A stretch of DNA of 64,000 nucleotides from PALSA-926 sp964476835. Lineage in GTDB: Bacteria > Pseudomonadota > Alphaproteobacteria > Micavibrionales > UBA2020. Shown in pieces: positions 6,827 to 18,110 of the stretch. A program made the translations under genes and the position numbers. Within the stretch, counting starts at the first letter, position 1. Each line of letters starts with the position of its first letter. The stretch spans positions 14,819 to 78,818 of the forward strand of contig CAYZCE010000005.1 of NCBI GenBank assembly GCA_964476835.1, read 5' to 3'. A model generated the notes under the pieces. It made no database searches, was not told the DNA's origin, and saw only the letters and a list, made by a program, of their open reading frames with translations.

Positions 6827-8824
6827 TTAAACCGTCGCGCCTTTTTGCGGCGCTTGCTCGACGGTGATCCAGCTCTGCGCGCGGGTCTGGAAGCCGAGGC
6901 TGCCTTGCATATGCGCTTGTTCCAATCCGTTGGCGAAGGCCTGCATCAGTCCCTGCCGCATCTCGAAGGACAGCTTGTCTTGCGTGCGCAGGATCATGTC
7001 GAAATTGTGCTTGCGCAGGAGGCCGTCGAGCTGAAGCTCGCCCATGCGGCTCAGGCGCAGGTTGACGATGAAGCGCGTCACCGGGCGCAGGCCGGGCGCG
7101 TCTTCTCCCTGCGCGTCGCGGTCGTATTGCTGGCGCACGTAGAATTGCAAAAGGCTCGCCTGTTCGTCGTGCAGCAGCGGCAGGGATACGGCGCGCCACG
7201 CGTCGGGCAGCGGGTCGCGCGCTTGCGCGGACATCTTGCCGAAATCGTCGCCGAGGCGGTCGACGAGGTCGCGCCGGCCGGCATCCTGCAGCGCGCGGAT
7301 GGTATTCTCGCCCAGCCAGTTCCCCACCACGCCCGCCTTCAGGGCGGAGAGGAAGAAGAGCGCCGTCGGCGTCAGGCGCGCCGTCGGCGTCGGCAGGGAT
7401 TGGCCGAAGACATGCGCCGTCACCGGGTCGGCCTGCTGCAGCGCGCGCAAGGCTTCGTGCAGCGCAGGCCAGAGGCCGGGCGTCGCGGCGCTTGATTTGT
7501 CCATGCCGATCGGCGCGATGCTGCCCTGCAGCGCGGCAAGCGTTTCTTCCGGCGTCAGGGCCACGGCGCGGAAGATCACCATGCTGCCGGCGGCCACGCG
7601 CACAGGCGCGGCGATGGCGAAAGAGGCAGTGGGCGTCTTCAGGATCGGCTGGCCTTCGGTCGTCTCCATATGCACTTGCGCGGCCTGCGGCGGGTCCGTG
7701 TCGGGCACAGCAGCCGCCTCGTAAAGGGCGGCCTGCACCTGGCGCGGCGGCGTGTTCGGCGGCAGGATCGTGACGATCTGCAGGCGGTACATGTTGCGCG
7801 GCAGGTCGGGCGGCAGCGCGCTGTTGCGCGCGTCGCTGCGGCCGAGCGCGGCAAAGGCGGGCTGTTCCTGTTCCCACATCTGCGCGAGGGCGGCGGTGCC
7901 GGACGCAGGCGATTGCTTGATGCCCGGTGCCTGCAGCGGCAATGTTTGCGGCGCCGCTGCCTTTTGCGGCAGGGCGGCCTGGGGGCGTGCCTGCAATTGC
8001 GCGCGGATGACCTGCAGCAGGCCGTCGTCGTCGGCGCGCGTGGGAGTGGGGGCCGGTGCCGTCGTTGCGCGCGCTATCGGTGCTTCCGCTTCCGGTTGGT
8101 AGGCAGATACGAGTTTCTGCACCATTTCCGGCGCTGCGGCTTCCTCCTGGGGCGCTGCTGGCGGGGTTGTGAAGATGCGGATGAGCGCGCGCACCTGCTG
8201 TTCCGGCAGGCGCTCCACAAGCGCCTTGAGGTCGGGCGTCATAAGAATCTTCTCGAGCAGCTCCGGCGGGGCGAGGCGTTGCAGCTTTGCAGGGTCGGTA
8301 CGGCGCAGGCTTTCGAGTGCCTGCGCGACTTGTTCAACCGTCGCGGGCGGCGTCTGCGGCAGCAGCAGCGCGTTGACGGTTTGCCCGGCCACCAGCGGCG
8401 GGCGCTCGGGCGGCGGCGCGGCGACGACATCCTGCGTCGGCAGGATGTCGGGTGGCGGCAAATTGGCTTGCTGCAGTGCGGCGCGCGGGACTTGCAGCGT
8501 CGCCAGCGTCCTGCCGCCGCTCTTGTAAAGCTCGACGGTGACGTCGGTGCCGGGCGGGATGGGCGTCTGCACCTTGATGGCGATGCTGCCCGCTTGCGTC
8601 AGGATGGTGAGGAGCTGCGTCTGCGGATCGAACGACGTCACGCGGCCCTGCAGCACGACGGGCGTTGGCGGCTGTTGTAATTGCGCTGGCGCCTGCTCGA
8701 CGTCGAGGCCGGTCATCTGTGCCTGGCCGGGCGGGGCGTTATGCGCGGAAATGGGCGATGACGCGCTGCCGGAGACGCCCGATGCCGACGAGGACGGAGG
8801 AATGGAAGAGGTGCTGTCGGCCAC
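6827..8824 (-). CDS. fliK: Flagellar hook-length control protein FliK
   Basis: 665-aa protein with a long Pro/Ala/Gln-rich N-terminal half and a structured C-terminal domain of the flagellar hook-length control type (residues about 530-650, including LRLSRMGELQLDGLLRKHN, matching the FliK C-terminal domain pattern). FliK is an exported molecular ruler that switches export specificity when the hook is complete. The start is a GTG at 8824 with GGGGAA just upstream; flhG ends only 8 bases before it. It is the last gene of the leftward flagellar operon. The low-complexity N-terminal part is typical and poorly conserved. Confidence 0.8.
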   Translation of the reverse strand: MADSTSSIPPSSSASGVSGSASSPISAHNAPPGQAQMTGLDVEQAPAQLQQPPTPVVLQGRVTSFDPQTQLLTILTQAGSIAIKVQTPIPPGTDVTVELYKSGGRTLATLQVPRAALQQANLPPPDILPTQDVVAAPPPERPPLVAGQTVNALLLPQTPPATVEQVAQALESLRRTDPAKLQRLAPPELLEKILMTPDLKALVERLPEQQVRALIRIFTTPPAAPQEEAAAPEMVQKLVSAYQPEAEAPIARATTAPAPTPTRADDDGLLQVIRAQLQARPQAALPQKAAAPQTLPLQAPGIKQSPASGTAALAQMWEQEQPAFAALGRSDARNSALPPDLPRNMYRLQIVTILPPNTPPRQVQAALYEAAAVPDTDPPQAAQVHMETTEGQPILKTPTASFAIAAPVRVAAGSMVIFRAVALTPEETLAALQGSIAPIGMDKSSAATPGLWPALHEALRALQQADPVTAHVFGQSLPTPTARLTPTALFFLSALKAGVVGNWLGENTIRALQDAGRRDLVDRLGDDFGKMSAQARDPLPDAWRAVSLPLLHDEQASLLQFYVRQQYDRDAQGEDAPGLRPVTRFIVNLRLSRMGELQLDGLLRKHNFDMILRTQDKLSFEMRQGLMQAFANGLEQAHMQGSLGFQTRAQSWITVEQAPQKGATV

Positions 8825-8832
8825 GGTTCCCC

Positions 8833-9630
8833 TTACGTCAGGATTTCCTCGCTGACGGCTTTTGCGATGTTTTCGACGTCGGCTGCGGCGTCGGCATTGG
8901 GCGAGCGCGTCAGGAACGGCGTCTGGGCGCGGATCGCTTCCTTGACGCGCTTGTCCTGGCGGATCACGCCGATCAGCGGCGGCTTGAGCTGGAGGAATTT
9001 CGTGCAGGCCTTGAGTAGCGTGCCGTAGGTGCCTTCGCCTTCCTTCTTGTCGGCGGCGACGTTGATGACGACGCGGATGTTGTCGGCGTGGCCTGCGGCA
9101 TGGCTCAGCTTGATGAAGGCGTAGGCGTCGGTCAGCGCCGTCGGTTCGTCGTTGGTGACGACCAGCGCGACGTCGGCGGCGGCGGCGACGAAGCGCACGG
9201 TGCGGTCGACGCCCGCGCCGAGGTCGACGATGAGGACGTCATAGGACGCCGCCAGCGTCTTGACCTGCTGCACCAGTTCGGCGAGGCGTTGCGCGGGCAG
9301 GGTGGAAAGCGATCCTGCGCCGGAGCGGCCCGCGAGCACGTCGAAGCCGCCGGCTTCGTAGCGCTCGACCGCGCGCTCGAGGCCCAGATTGCCTTCGACG
9401 ACGTCGTTGAGGTCGCGCTTGGCCATCATGCCGAGCTGTACGTCGACGTTGGCGAGGCCGAGGTCGCCGTCGAACAGCAGCACCTTCTTGCCCGCCTTGG
9501 CGAGCGCGTGGCTGAGCGTGATCGAGAACCACGTCTTGCCGACGCCGCCCTTGCCGGAAGCGACCGCGATCAGCTTGCCGGCGGGGCCGGCGGCTTTGGT
9601 GCCTGATTTCGTCTTCGTCGTATTGGTCAT
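8833..9630 (-). CDS. flhG: MinD-like ATPase FlhG
   Basis: ParA/MinD-family ATPase that, with FlhF, sets flagellar number and position. The deviant Walker A GKGGVGKTW is near residue 30, DGDLGLANVD is the second signature, and a long ATPase core follows. Length 265 aa. The ATG at 9630 is preferred over more upstream in-frame starts because those would extend into flhF and give a non-homologous Arg/Pro-rich leader. It begins 4 bases after the flhF stop. FlhF-FlhG pairs are typical of polar flagellates, consistent with a polar flagellum here. Confidence 0.93.
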   Translation of the reverse strand: MTNTTKTKSGTKAAGPAGKLIAVASGKGGVGKTWFSITLSHALAKAGKKVLLFDGDLGLANVDVQLGMMAKRDLNDVVEGNLGLERAVERYEAGGFDVLAGRSGAGSLSTLPAQRLAELVQQVKTLAASYDVLIVDLGAGVDRTVRFVAAAADVALVVTNDEPTALTDAYAFIKLSHAAGHADNIRVVINVAADKKEGEGTYGTLLKACTKFLQLKPPLIGVIRQDKRVKEAIRAQTPFLTRSPNADAAADVENIAKAVSEEILT

Positions 9631-9634
9631 GGCG

Positions 9635-10612
9635 TCACTTCTTCTTTTTCGGGCTGGCGGCGGGCAGCAGCAGGGCCGCCATCGTTTCAGGCGTGAGGTG
9701 CAGGATGCCGTCGGCCACCTGCGGCGTGTGGCTGCCTTCGCCGAAGGACATGCGCGCACGGTCGGCGGCGGAAAGGATGCCGCCGATATGGCGCGAGAAG
9801 TCGAGGCGCGTCGGGATCAGGCGGCGCACGCCGAGCACGGCGAAGGTCATGGCGATCTCGGCGGATTCCTCGGCATCGGTGCCGGCGGGCAGCACGAGGG
9901 CGGCGTCCATCTCCTCGGTGTTGAGCAGGCGGGCGAGCGTCTTCATCTCGTGCGGGTCGAAGGGGTTGAGGCCGCCGGTGTCGATGATCGTCTGCGTCGC
10001 GCCCTTGATCTTTCCGAGCGCGGTCTTGAGGCTCTTGGCGTCTTCCGCGCAGTGCAGCGGCAGGGAGAGGATATTGAGGAAGGCGGAGAGCTGTTCGATG
10101 CCGCCCGCGCGTGCGATGTCGGTCGTGATGACGGCGGGCTTGTGGCCGCCCAGCACGGCGCGTGCGGCCAGCTTGGCGGTCATCAGCGTCTTGCCCGCGC
10201 CCGGCGGGCCGACCAGTACGATGGGGCGGTGTTTCTTGACCGGCGTCGGCTCGGCGTCGAACGGGAATACCTTCTTGAGCGCGGCGGCCAGCATCTTGCG
10301 TGCGTCGCGGCCGGGCTGGCTGGCGGCGGCGGAGATGATCTTCTCGCCGGTGGCGGCGGGCACGCGATGGCGCAGCATGGCCTCGGTGACGGCGTCGAGC
10401 GCTTCCTCAGCGCTCTCGGCTTCCTTGCGCGCGGCGGGGGTGATGGGGGCTTCGGCCGGGCTGCGGCTCTCCTGCTCGGCCGCGGCGGTGATCTTCACCC
10501 AGCCGCCGGCCTCCTCGCGCGTGTTGACGATGATCGCGTCGTCGCCGAGCGTGTCGCGCACCTGGCGCATCGCCTCGGACATGGATTTCGCGTGAAACGA
10601 TTTAAGCCGCAT
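9635..10612 (-). CDS. flhF: Flagellar SRP-type GTPase FlhF
   Basis: 325-aa SRP-family GTPase that marks the site of flagellar assembly at the pole. An N-terminal basic segment starts MRLKSFHAKSMSEAMRQVR, typical of FlhF, followed by a linker and a G domain with G1 GPPGAGKT, a switch region TTDIARAG, G3 DTGG and G4 TRLD (usually TKLD). It lies between flhA and flhG with gaps of 15 and 4 bases. The Lys-rich tail KKKK ends the protein. Confidence 0.93.
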   Translation of the reverse strand: MRLKSFHAKSMSEAMRQVRDTLGDDAIIVNTREEAGGWVKITAAAEQESRSPAEAPITPAARKEAESAEEALDAVTEAMLRHRVPAATGEKIISAAASQPGRDARKMLAAALKKVFPFDAEPTPVKKHRPIVLVGPPGAGKTLMTAKLAARAVLGGHKPAVITTDIARAGGIEQLSAFLNILSLPLHCAEDAKSLKTALGKIKGATQTIIDTGGLNPFDPHEMKTLARLLNTEEMDAALVLPAGTDAEESAEIAMTFAVLGVRRLIPTRLDFSRHIGGILSAADRARMSFGEGSHTPQVADGILHLTPETMAALLLPAASPKKKK

Positions 10613-10627
10613 GGTTCCTTATTTTCT

Positions 10628-12707
10628 TCAAGAGATCTGGGCGATGGTGCGGATCTTCGCGCGCGGGTGGATCTCGTTTTGCGAGATGACCACCGTTTGC
10701 GGGCGGAAGCGTTCGATGATCGAGCGCACGTAGGGGCGGATCGTCGGGCTGGTGAGCAGCGCCGGGGACTCGCCCTTCATGGCGAGGTCCTCGTACGTCG
10801 CGCGGATGGCCTGCAGGAACTGCTGCAGGCGCGACGGCGGCATGGCGAGGTGCTTTTCCTCGCCCGCGCCGGTGAGGCTTTCGGCGAAGGCCTGTTCCCA
10901 ATCCGCCGATAGGGTGACGAGCGGCATGATGCCTGCCTTGGTCGTGTGCTGGTCGCAGATCTGGCGGGCGAGGCGGGCGCGCACGTGCTCGGTGATCGTG
11001 GTGATGTTGTTGCTGTAGCCGGTCGCCTCCGCGATGCCTTCGAGGATGGTGGGCAGGTCGCGGATGGAGACGCGCTCGCCGACCAAGTTCTGCAGCACGC
11101 GCTGCAGGCCGGTGACGGAGATCTTGGCCGGGATGAGGTCGGCGACCAGCTTCTGGTGCGTCTTCGGCAGTTCATCGAGCAGCTTCTGCGTCTCGGAATA
11201 GGAGAGCAGGTCGGACATGTTGTCCTTGATGATTTCCGTCAGGTGCGTGGTGATGACGGTCGAGGGATCGACGACGGTGTAGCCCTTGAACTGCGCTTCC
11301 TCGCGATAATCCTGGTTGATCCACATCGCGGGCAGGCCGAAGGTCGGCTCGCGCGTCGCTTCGCCGGGCAGGTCGATCTTGTCGCCGCTCGGGTTCATGC
11401 AGAGCAGCATGTCGGGGCGCAGCTCGCCCTTGCCGGCCTCGATCTCCTTGATGCGCACGACGTAAGAAGTCGCGGGGAGCTGCAGGTTGTCCTGAATGCG
11501 GACGGAGGGGAGGATGAAGCCCATGTCTTCGGCCAGCTGCTTGCGCAGGCCCTTGATCTGCTCGGTCAGCTTGCCCTTGTCGGGGTTGTTGACCAGCGGC
11601 AGCAGGCCGTAGCCGAGCTCGACGCGCAGGGTGTCGATGGCAAGCGACTTCGAGATCGGCTCTTCCGCGACCGGCACCTTGGCCTTTTCGGCCTTGACGG
11701 CTTCGGTGGCGCGCGTGGCTTCCTTCTTGCGCGTCTCGAGCGCGTTGTAGGCGAAGAGGCCGGCGGTGCCTGCCATGATCAGGAACGGGAAGGCCGGCAC
11801 GCCCGGCAGCACCGCGAGGACGCCCATCAGGCTGGCGCTGAGGATGAGGGCCTGCGGATAGTTGCTCAACTGCGCGAACAGCGCCTTGTCGGTGGAGCCC
11901 TTGACGCCCGCCTTGGAGACCAGCATACCCGCCGCGACCGAGACGATCAGCGCGGGCACCTGCGTGACGAGGCCGTCGCCGATGGTCAGATAAGTGTAGG
12001 TCTGCGCGGCGGCGCCGAAATCCATGTTCTTTTGCGCGGTGCCGATGATGATGCCGCCGATCGCGTTGATGAAGACGATCAAAAGGCCCGCGACCGCGTC
12101 CCCGCGCACGAATTTCGACGCACCGTCCATGGCCCCGAAGAAGCTGCTTTCCTGCTCGAGCTGCGAGCGGCGCACCTTGGCTTCGTTTTCATTGATGATG
12201 CCGGCGGAGAGGTCGGCGTCGATCGCCATCTGCTTGCCGGGCATGGCGTCCAGGCTGAAGCGCGCGCCGACTTCGGCGATGCGGCCCGCACCCTTGGTGA
12301 TGACGACGAAGTTGACGATGATCAGGATACAGAAGACGATCGCCCCGATCACGAAGTTGTCCTGCATCACGAAACTGCCGAAGGCCTCGATGACGTGGCC
12401 GGCGGCTTCCTTGCCTTCATGCCCGTGGCCGAGGATCAGGCGCGTAGACGCGAGGTTGAGCGATAGCCGGATCATCGTCGAGATCAGCAGGATGGTCGGA
12501 AACGCCGTCAGGTCCAGCGGCTTCTCGACGAACAGCACGGTCATCAGGATCAGGACGGAGAACGACAGCGATAGCGCGAGCGAGATGTCGAGCAGCCAGG
12601 TGGGCAGCGGCAGGATAAGGACGGTCAGGATCGCGACGACGCCAAGCGCCAGCGCGACGTCGCCCTTGATCCGGAAGCCTTTGCCGCCGATAGCGGACAA
12701 CGCCGCG

Positions 12708-12715
<8 letters not shown>
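10628..12715 (-). CDS. flhA: Flagellar export gate protein FlhA
   Basis: 695-aa core component of the flagellar type III export gate. The N-terminal half is a multi-pass membrane domain (hydrophobic segments beginning at about residue 20, including LPLPTWLLDISLALSLSFSV and the conserved FPTILLISTMIRLSLNLAST), and the C-terminal half is the soluble ring domain that docks export substrates. The length is normal. Its start overlaps the flbD stop by 8 bases, and flhF follows after 15 bases. Confidence 0.97.
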
Positions 12716-14048
<1,333 letters not shown>

Positions 14049-14077
14049 GTCTGAAGTTCCCTTATCTTGTCGTGCTT

Positions 14078-14398
14078 TTACTGGGTGCGGTCGGATTTGA
14101 CGATTTCCGTCATCGTGACGCCGAGGCGGTCTTCGATGACGATGACTTCACCGCGCGCGACAAGGCGGTTGTTGACGTAGATGTCGATGGATTCGCCGAC
14201 CTTGCGGTCCAGTTCCACGACCGCGCCGCGGCCCAGCTTGAGCAGCTGGCTAACCTGCATGGTCGACTTGCCGAGCACGGCCGAGATCTGCACGGGAATG
14301 TCGTAGATCGCGTCGATGTCCTTCTTGCGGGTCTCGACGGTGTCGGCTTTCTTGATTTCCTCGAAAGCGACGTTCTGGTTGGGATCGTTGGGTGCCAT
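14078..14398 (-). CDS. fliN: Flagellar motor switch protein FliN
   Basis: 106-aa C-ring protein with the conserved surface-antigen (SpoA/FliMN C) domain: IYDIPVQISAVLGKSTMQ, LLKLGRGAVVELDRKVGE and IYVNNRLVARGEVIVIEDRLGV. It controls motor direction and docks FliH-FliI. The short N-terminal extension is normal. It lies between fliH and flbD with gaps of 27 and 29 bases. No fliM is in the window. Confidence 0.97.
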   Translation of the reverse strand: MAPNDPNQNVAFEEIKKADTVETRKKDIDAIYDIPVQISAVLGKSTMQVSQLLKLGRGAVVELDRKVGESIDIYVNNRLVARGEVIVIEDRLGVTMTEIVKSDRTQ

Positions 14399-14425
14399 TG
14401 TTTCCTGTCTCTCCTGGTTAAAGAA

Positions 14426-15043
14426 TTAAAGCGTTGTCTTGATGGTGGTGGCCGCGGCCTTGAGTTTTTCCTCGATCAGCGCGAAAAGCTGCTCATAGAG
14501 GCGGTCCATGCCGCCGTCGGCCCATTCCACGCGGCAATCGGTCTCGGGCAGGTTGTCGTCGGCGATCAGGATGACGCGGCCGGTATAGCCCTTGTCCTGC
14601 GCCAGCTTGTCCATGCGGTCCTTCAGCGCGTCGAGGTGCACGACGGGCACCATCACGGCGATGCGCGGTTCGTCCTTGCGCGTCTCGACGGCCTGGAGGA
14701 TGGTCGCCTCGATCTCGGCGAGGGAGAACTGGCTGGCGAACTGTGGCATCAGCTTGCGCGCGATGCGCAAGGAGAGGGAGATCGCCTCGGCGGATTGCTC
14801 GGCGGCACGGCGGTCCTCGCGCGCGGCCATCTCGGCGGCCTGCTGCAGCGTCTTGTCGAGCATCTCGGCGATGCGCTCTTCCTGGTTCTTGCGCGCGGTG
14901 GCGAGGCCGTCGGCCTTGCCTTGCGCCTGTCCCTGCTCGCGCGCGAGCGTGAGCTGTTCTTCCGTATAGATCAGCGGCGCGACCTTCGGCTTGTCGTCGC
15001 TGAAGTCGTGGGTGTCGAAGAGGAATTTTTTCGCGTCGACCAT
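14426..15043 (-). CDS. fliH: Flagellar assembly protein FliH
   Basis: 205-aa protein with the FliH layout: an N-terminal tail, a Glu/Gln/Ala-rich coiled coil (about 30-95) with repeated small residues (EQGQAQGKADG), and a C-terminal globular part resembling the ATP-synthase delta/b-type peripheral stalk. FliH holds FliI at the export gate. The assignment is supported by its place between fliG and fliN. In Caulobacter literature the equivalent gene is flbE. Confidence 0.85.
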   Translation of the reverse strand: MVDAKKFLFDTHDFSDDKPKVAPLIYTEEQLTLAREQGQAQGKADGLATARKNQEERIAEMLDKTLQQAAEMAAREDRRAAEQSAEAISLSLRIARKLMPQFASQFSLAEIEATILQAVETRKDEPRIAVMVPVVHLDALKDRMDKLAQDKGYTGRVILIADDNLPETDCRVEWADGGMDRLYEQLFALIEEKLKAAATTIKTTL

Positions 15044-15058
15044 CGGTGCCTGACCTGG

Positions 15059-16075
15059 TTAGTAAATGAGCTCGCCTTCCTCTTGCGAGGTGACGATGGT
15101 GATTTCGCCGCGGTCCGCCAGGCTCTTGGCGACCGAGACGATGCCTTGTTGCGCTTCTTCGACGTCCTTGAGGCGCACGGGGCCCATGGCCTCCATGCCT
15201 TCCTTCATCATCTTGGCGGCGCGTTCCGACATGTTGGCGAAGAAGAGGTCCTTCATCGAATCCGACGCGCCCTTCAGCGCCATCGGCAGCTTGTCCTTGT
15301 CGACGTTGCGGATGATGGTCTGCAGCGCGCTCGGGTCGAGCTTCGCGAGATCGTCGAAGGTGAACATCAGGCTGCGGATCTTCTCGGCCGCTTCCGGGTT
15401 GCGCTCCTCGAGGGAGGTCATGAACTTGCCCTCGACCGTGCGTTCGAGGTTGTTGAAGATTTCGGCCATGATCTCGTGGCTGTCGCGGCGGCTGGTGCGC
15501 GAGAGGTTGGACATGAACTCGGTCTTGAGCGTGCGCTCGACGTCGTCGAGGATGTCCTTCTGCACCGCTTCCATCTTGAGCATGCGCATGACGACTTCCA
15601 TTGCAAAGCCTTCGGGCAGCATGGCCAGCACGCGCGCGGCGTGCTCCGGCGTGATCTTGGAGATGACGACGGCGACGGTCTGCGGATATTCCTTCTGCAG
15701 GTAGGTGGCGAGCACTTCCTCGCTGACGTTGGAGAGCTTCTCCCACATGGTGCGGCCGGCGGGGCCGCGGATTTCCTCCATGATCGAGGTGACCTTGTCC
15801 TTGCCGAGCACGCGGGTGAGCAGGCGCTCGGTGCTGTCGAGCGAGCCGACGAGGGAGTTGGTCGAGCTCATGTTCTCGGCGAACTCGATGAACAGGCGCT
15901 CGGTGACGGCGGCGCTGACCTTGCCGAGGTTCGACATGGTCTGCGAGATGTGCATGATCTCGTCTTCATCCAGCTGCTCGAAGATCTTGGCGGAGAACGC
16001 GTCGCCGATCGAGAGCAGGAGGATCGCCGATTTCTCGGCGCCGGTCAGGGTGCGGTAGTCTTCGCGAACGCGCAT
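15059..16075 (-). CDS. fliG: Flagellar motor switch protein FliG
   Basis: 338-aa rotor protein that binds the MS ring and provides the charged torque helix. Features include the N-terminal TGAEKSAILLLSIGD, the middle-domain EHAARVLAMLPE, and the C-terminal FDDLAKLDPSALQTIIRNVD region that carries the torque-generating charges. It begins 3 bases after the fliF stop, and fliH follows after 15 bases. Confidence 0.97.
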   Translation of the reverse strand: MRVREDYRTLTGAEKSAILLLSIGDAFSAKIFEQLDEDEIMHISQTMSNLGKVSAAVTERLFIEFAENMSSTNSLVGSLDSTERLLTRVLGKDKVTSIMEEIRGPAGRTMWEKLSNVSEEVLATYLQKEYPQTVAVVISKITPEHAARVLAMLPEGFAMEVVMRMLKMEAVQKDILDDVERTLKTEFMSNLSRTSRRDSHEIMAEIFNNLERTVEGKFMTSLEERNPEAAEKIRSLMFTFDDLAKLDPSALQTIIRNVDKDKLPMALKGASDSMKDLFFANMSERAAKMMKEGMEAMGPVRLKDVEEAQQGIVSVAKSLADRGEITIVTSQEEGELIY

Positions 16076-16078
16076 ATC

Positions 16079-17791
16079 TTAGCTCTCCTGTGACATCCAA
16101 GAACGAATGACGGCGACGGTTTCGGCGGGGTGGTTGGTCACCAGCTCGCTGATCTTCTGGACGGAGGAGGCCTTCACCTTGCCCTCCACGTTCGACATGT
16201 CGATCATCGCCTCAAGCTCGCTCGGTCCCATGTCGGAAGGCGGCGCCAGTTGTGCCTGCATGCCGCCCGACGCGCCCGCGGAGGAGAGCAGGGCGGTCTC
16301 TTCGGCGAGCGACGAGCCGCCGCCGTGCGCCTTCATCGCCGAGGACATCGCGATATGCGCGGCCAGCGGCTTCAGGACGACCATGATGACGAGGATGGCG
16401 ACGACGCTGAGCGTGAGGGTCTCGGCGATGCCCAGCAGGTCGGCCTTCTGGAAGCCGAACAGCATGGTGTCGTCGTGCGGCAGGGCGTCGGCGACCTGTT
16501 CGTCGACGAACTGCATGTTGACGACCTGCACCGTGTCGCCGCGGCTTTCATCGTAGCCGACGGCGGACTTGACGAGCGCGGTGATCTTGTCGAGTTCGGC
16601 CTGGTCGCGCGGCACGTACTTCTTGGGCGCCTGCCAGTCCTTGGGCGCGTCCTTCGGCGGGGTGGCCTTGTCGTCGGCCTGGTAGCGGCCGTCGACCAGC
16701 ACGGCGATGGAGAGCTTCTGCACCTGGCCGCCGGCGCGGACGGTGCTCTCGATCGTCTTGCTGATTTCGTAGTTGGTCACTTCCTCGGAACGGTTGTTCT
16801 TGGCGGTGGGCTGCGCCTCGGCGGCCTTGCCGTTGGCGTTGCCGCCGGGCAGGCCGGGGAGGTTGTTCTCGACCGACACGCTGTTGGCGGCGCCGTTCGA
16901 GTTGTCGACGTTCTCCTCGCTGGTGGTCTGCGTCGAGCGGATGACCTGGCCTTCGGGATTGTAGGATTCAGAATTGCGGTTGACGACGTCGAAGTTCATG
17001 TCGGCGCTGACGGTTGCGCGCACCTTGCCGTAGCCGACGATGCGGCCGACCATGTCCTCGATCGAGCGGCCGACGCGGGTTTCGTACTTCTGGCGCAGCT
17101 CTTCGTCGGAGCGGGCGGAAGCGGAGGTGCTGTCGCTGCCGTCTTCGCCGCTCGCGAGCATGTTGCCGCTCTGGTCGATGATGGCGACGGCGGCGGGCTT
17201 GAGGCGCGGCACGGCGGCGGCGACGAGGTGCTGGATCGCCTGCACCTGTTCGGAGCCGAGCGATGCCGAGTTGCGCAGGTTCAGGAACACGGACGCGGAA
17301 GCGGGCGCGCTGTCCTTCGCGAAGAGTTCATGCTGCGGCAGCACGAGGTGCACGCGCGCGCCGCGCACGCTGTCGATGGTGCCGATAGTACGCGACAGTT
17401 CGCCTTCCAGCGCGCGGACCTGGTTGATGTTCTGCACGAAGCTGGTGGTGCCGAAGGTTTGCTTCTGGTCGAAGATCTCGTAGCCGACGGAGCCTTGGTG
17501 CGGCAGGCCTTCCTGTGCCAGCAGCATGCGCGCCTTGCCGACTTCCTTCTGCGGCACCGTCAGTTTCGTGCCGTCGTCGCTGAGCTGGTAGGGAATTTTC
17601 GCCATGTCGAGCTTGGCCGCGATCTCGGTCGAATCCGACGTCGAGAGTTCGGCGTAGAGCAGGGTCATGCCCGGCGCGTTGGAACGAAAAGCGATGAAGA
17701 TGAAGAAGATGATCATGCCGAAGAACGTCAGCAACATGATCGCAAGGCGTCCGGCGCCCAGGTTTTTTAATGCCTCAAAAATAGAATCCAC
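16079..17791 (-). CDS. fliF: Flagellar MS-ring protein FliF
   Basis: 570-aa MS-ring protein, the foundation of the basal body. Two membrane segments frame a large periplasmic domain: residues about 15-38 (LAIMLLTFFGMIIFFIFIAF) and about 445-470. Conserved ring-building parts include LLYAELSTSDSTEIAAKLD and VRGARVHLVLPQHELF. The C-terminal cytoplasmic tail, which binds FliG, ends the protein. It is the first gene of a leftward operon running to fliK. Upstream lie a 15-bp palindrome (17889-17903) and a weak CtrA-like box. Confidence 0.97.
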   Translation of the reverse strand: MDSIFEALKNLGAGRLAIMLLTFFGMIIFFIFIAFRSNAPGMTLLYAELSTSDSTEIAAKLDMAKIPYQLSDDGTKLTVPQKEVGKARMLLAQEGLPHQGSVGYEIFDQKQTFGTTSFVQNINQVRALEGELSRTIGTIDSVRGARVHLVLPQHELFAKDSAPASASVFLNLRNSASLGSEQVQAIQHLVAAAVPRLKPAAVAIIDQSGNMLASGEDGSDSTSASARSDEELRQKYETRVGRSIEDMVGRIVGYGKVRATVSADMNFDVVNRNSESYNPEGQVIRSTQTTSEENVDNSNGAANSVSVENNLPGLPGGNANGKAAEAQPTAKNNRSEEVTNYEISKTIESTVRAGGQVQKLSIAVLVDGRYQADDKATPPKDAPKDWQAPKKYVPRDQAELDKITALVKSAVGYDESRGDTVQVVNMQFVDEQVADALPHDDTMLFGFQKADLLGIAETLTLSVVAILVIMVVLKPLAAHIAMSSAMKAHGGGSSLAEETALLSSAGASGGMQAQLAPPSDMGPSELEAMIDMSNVEGKVKASSVQKISELVTNHPAETVAVIRSWMSQES

Positions 17792-18110
17792 GATTGCCCC
17801 ACCTCGTTACGTCACGCCGCAAAAACAGTCAGCCGAATATGGCGCGGCGGCCCCTATGCCCTATGATAATACTTGTTTTTTATGTGCTAGGCAAATTTTG
17901 CCTGCATTTACCGCGCGCAATTTCCCATACTACAGAAGTTTCCTTTACAATCCGTAAACTCGACGCCATTTGAGAGGCGAAGACGGTCGTTGAGGAAAAT
18001 CGCTTAGCCATAAGATTTTTACGAGACTTTAACCATTCTCGCGTAGGATGGGAGTAGTGGAAGAAGAATTGGTCTTAGGAGAAGATCGATTCTATCTCGG
18101 GAGTGGGAGT
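17792..18110. promoter_or_regulatory. Divergent fliF / FlaG-like control region
   Basis: A 319-base gap without genes. It contains a perfect palindrome AGGCAAATTTTGCCT (17889-17903, about 100 bases before fliF), which is a candidate FlbD operator. A weak CtrA-like element TTTA-N7-TAAA lies at 17944-17958. A better CtrA-like box, TTTA-N7-TTAACCAT, lies at 18018-18036 and faces the FlaG-like gene. No convincing sigma-54 -24/-12 pair with correct spacing was found here. Confidence 0.45.

Noticed and set aside
17889..17903. Sigma-54 site before fliF
   Set aside because: GGCA...TGCC has only 8 bases between GG and GC; better explained as a palindromic operator.
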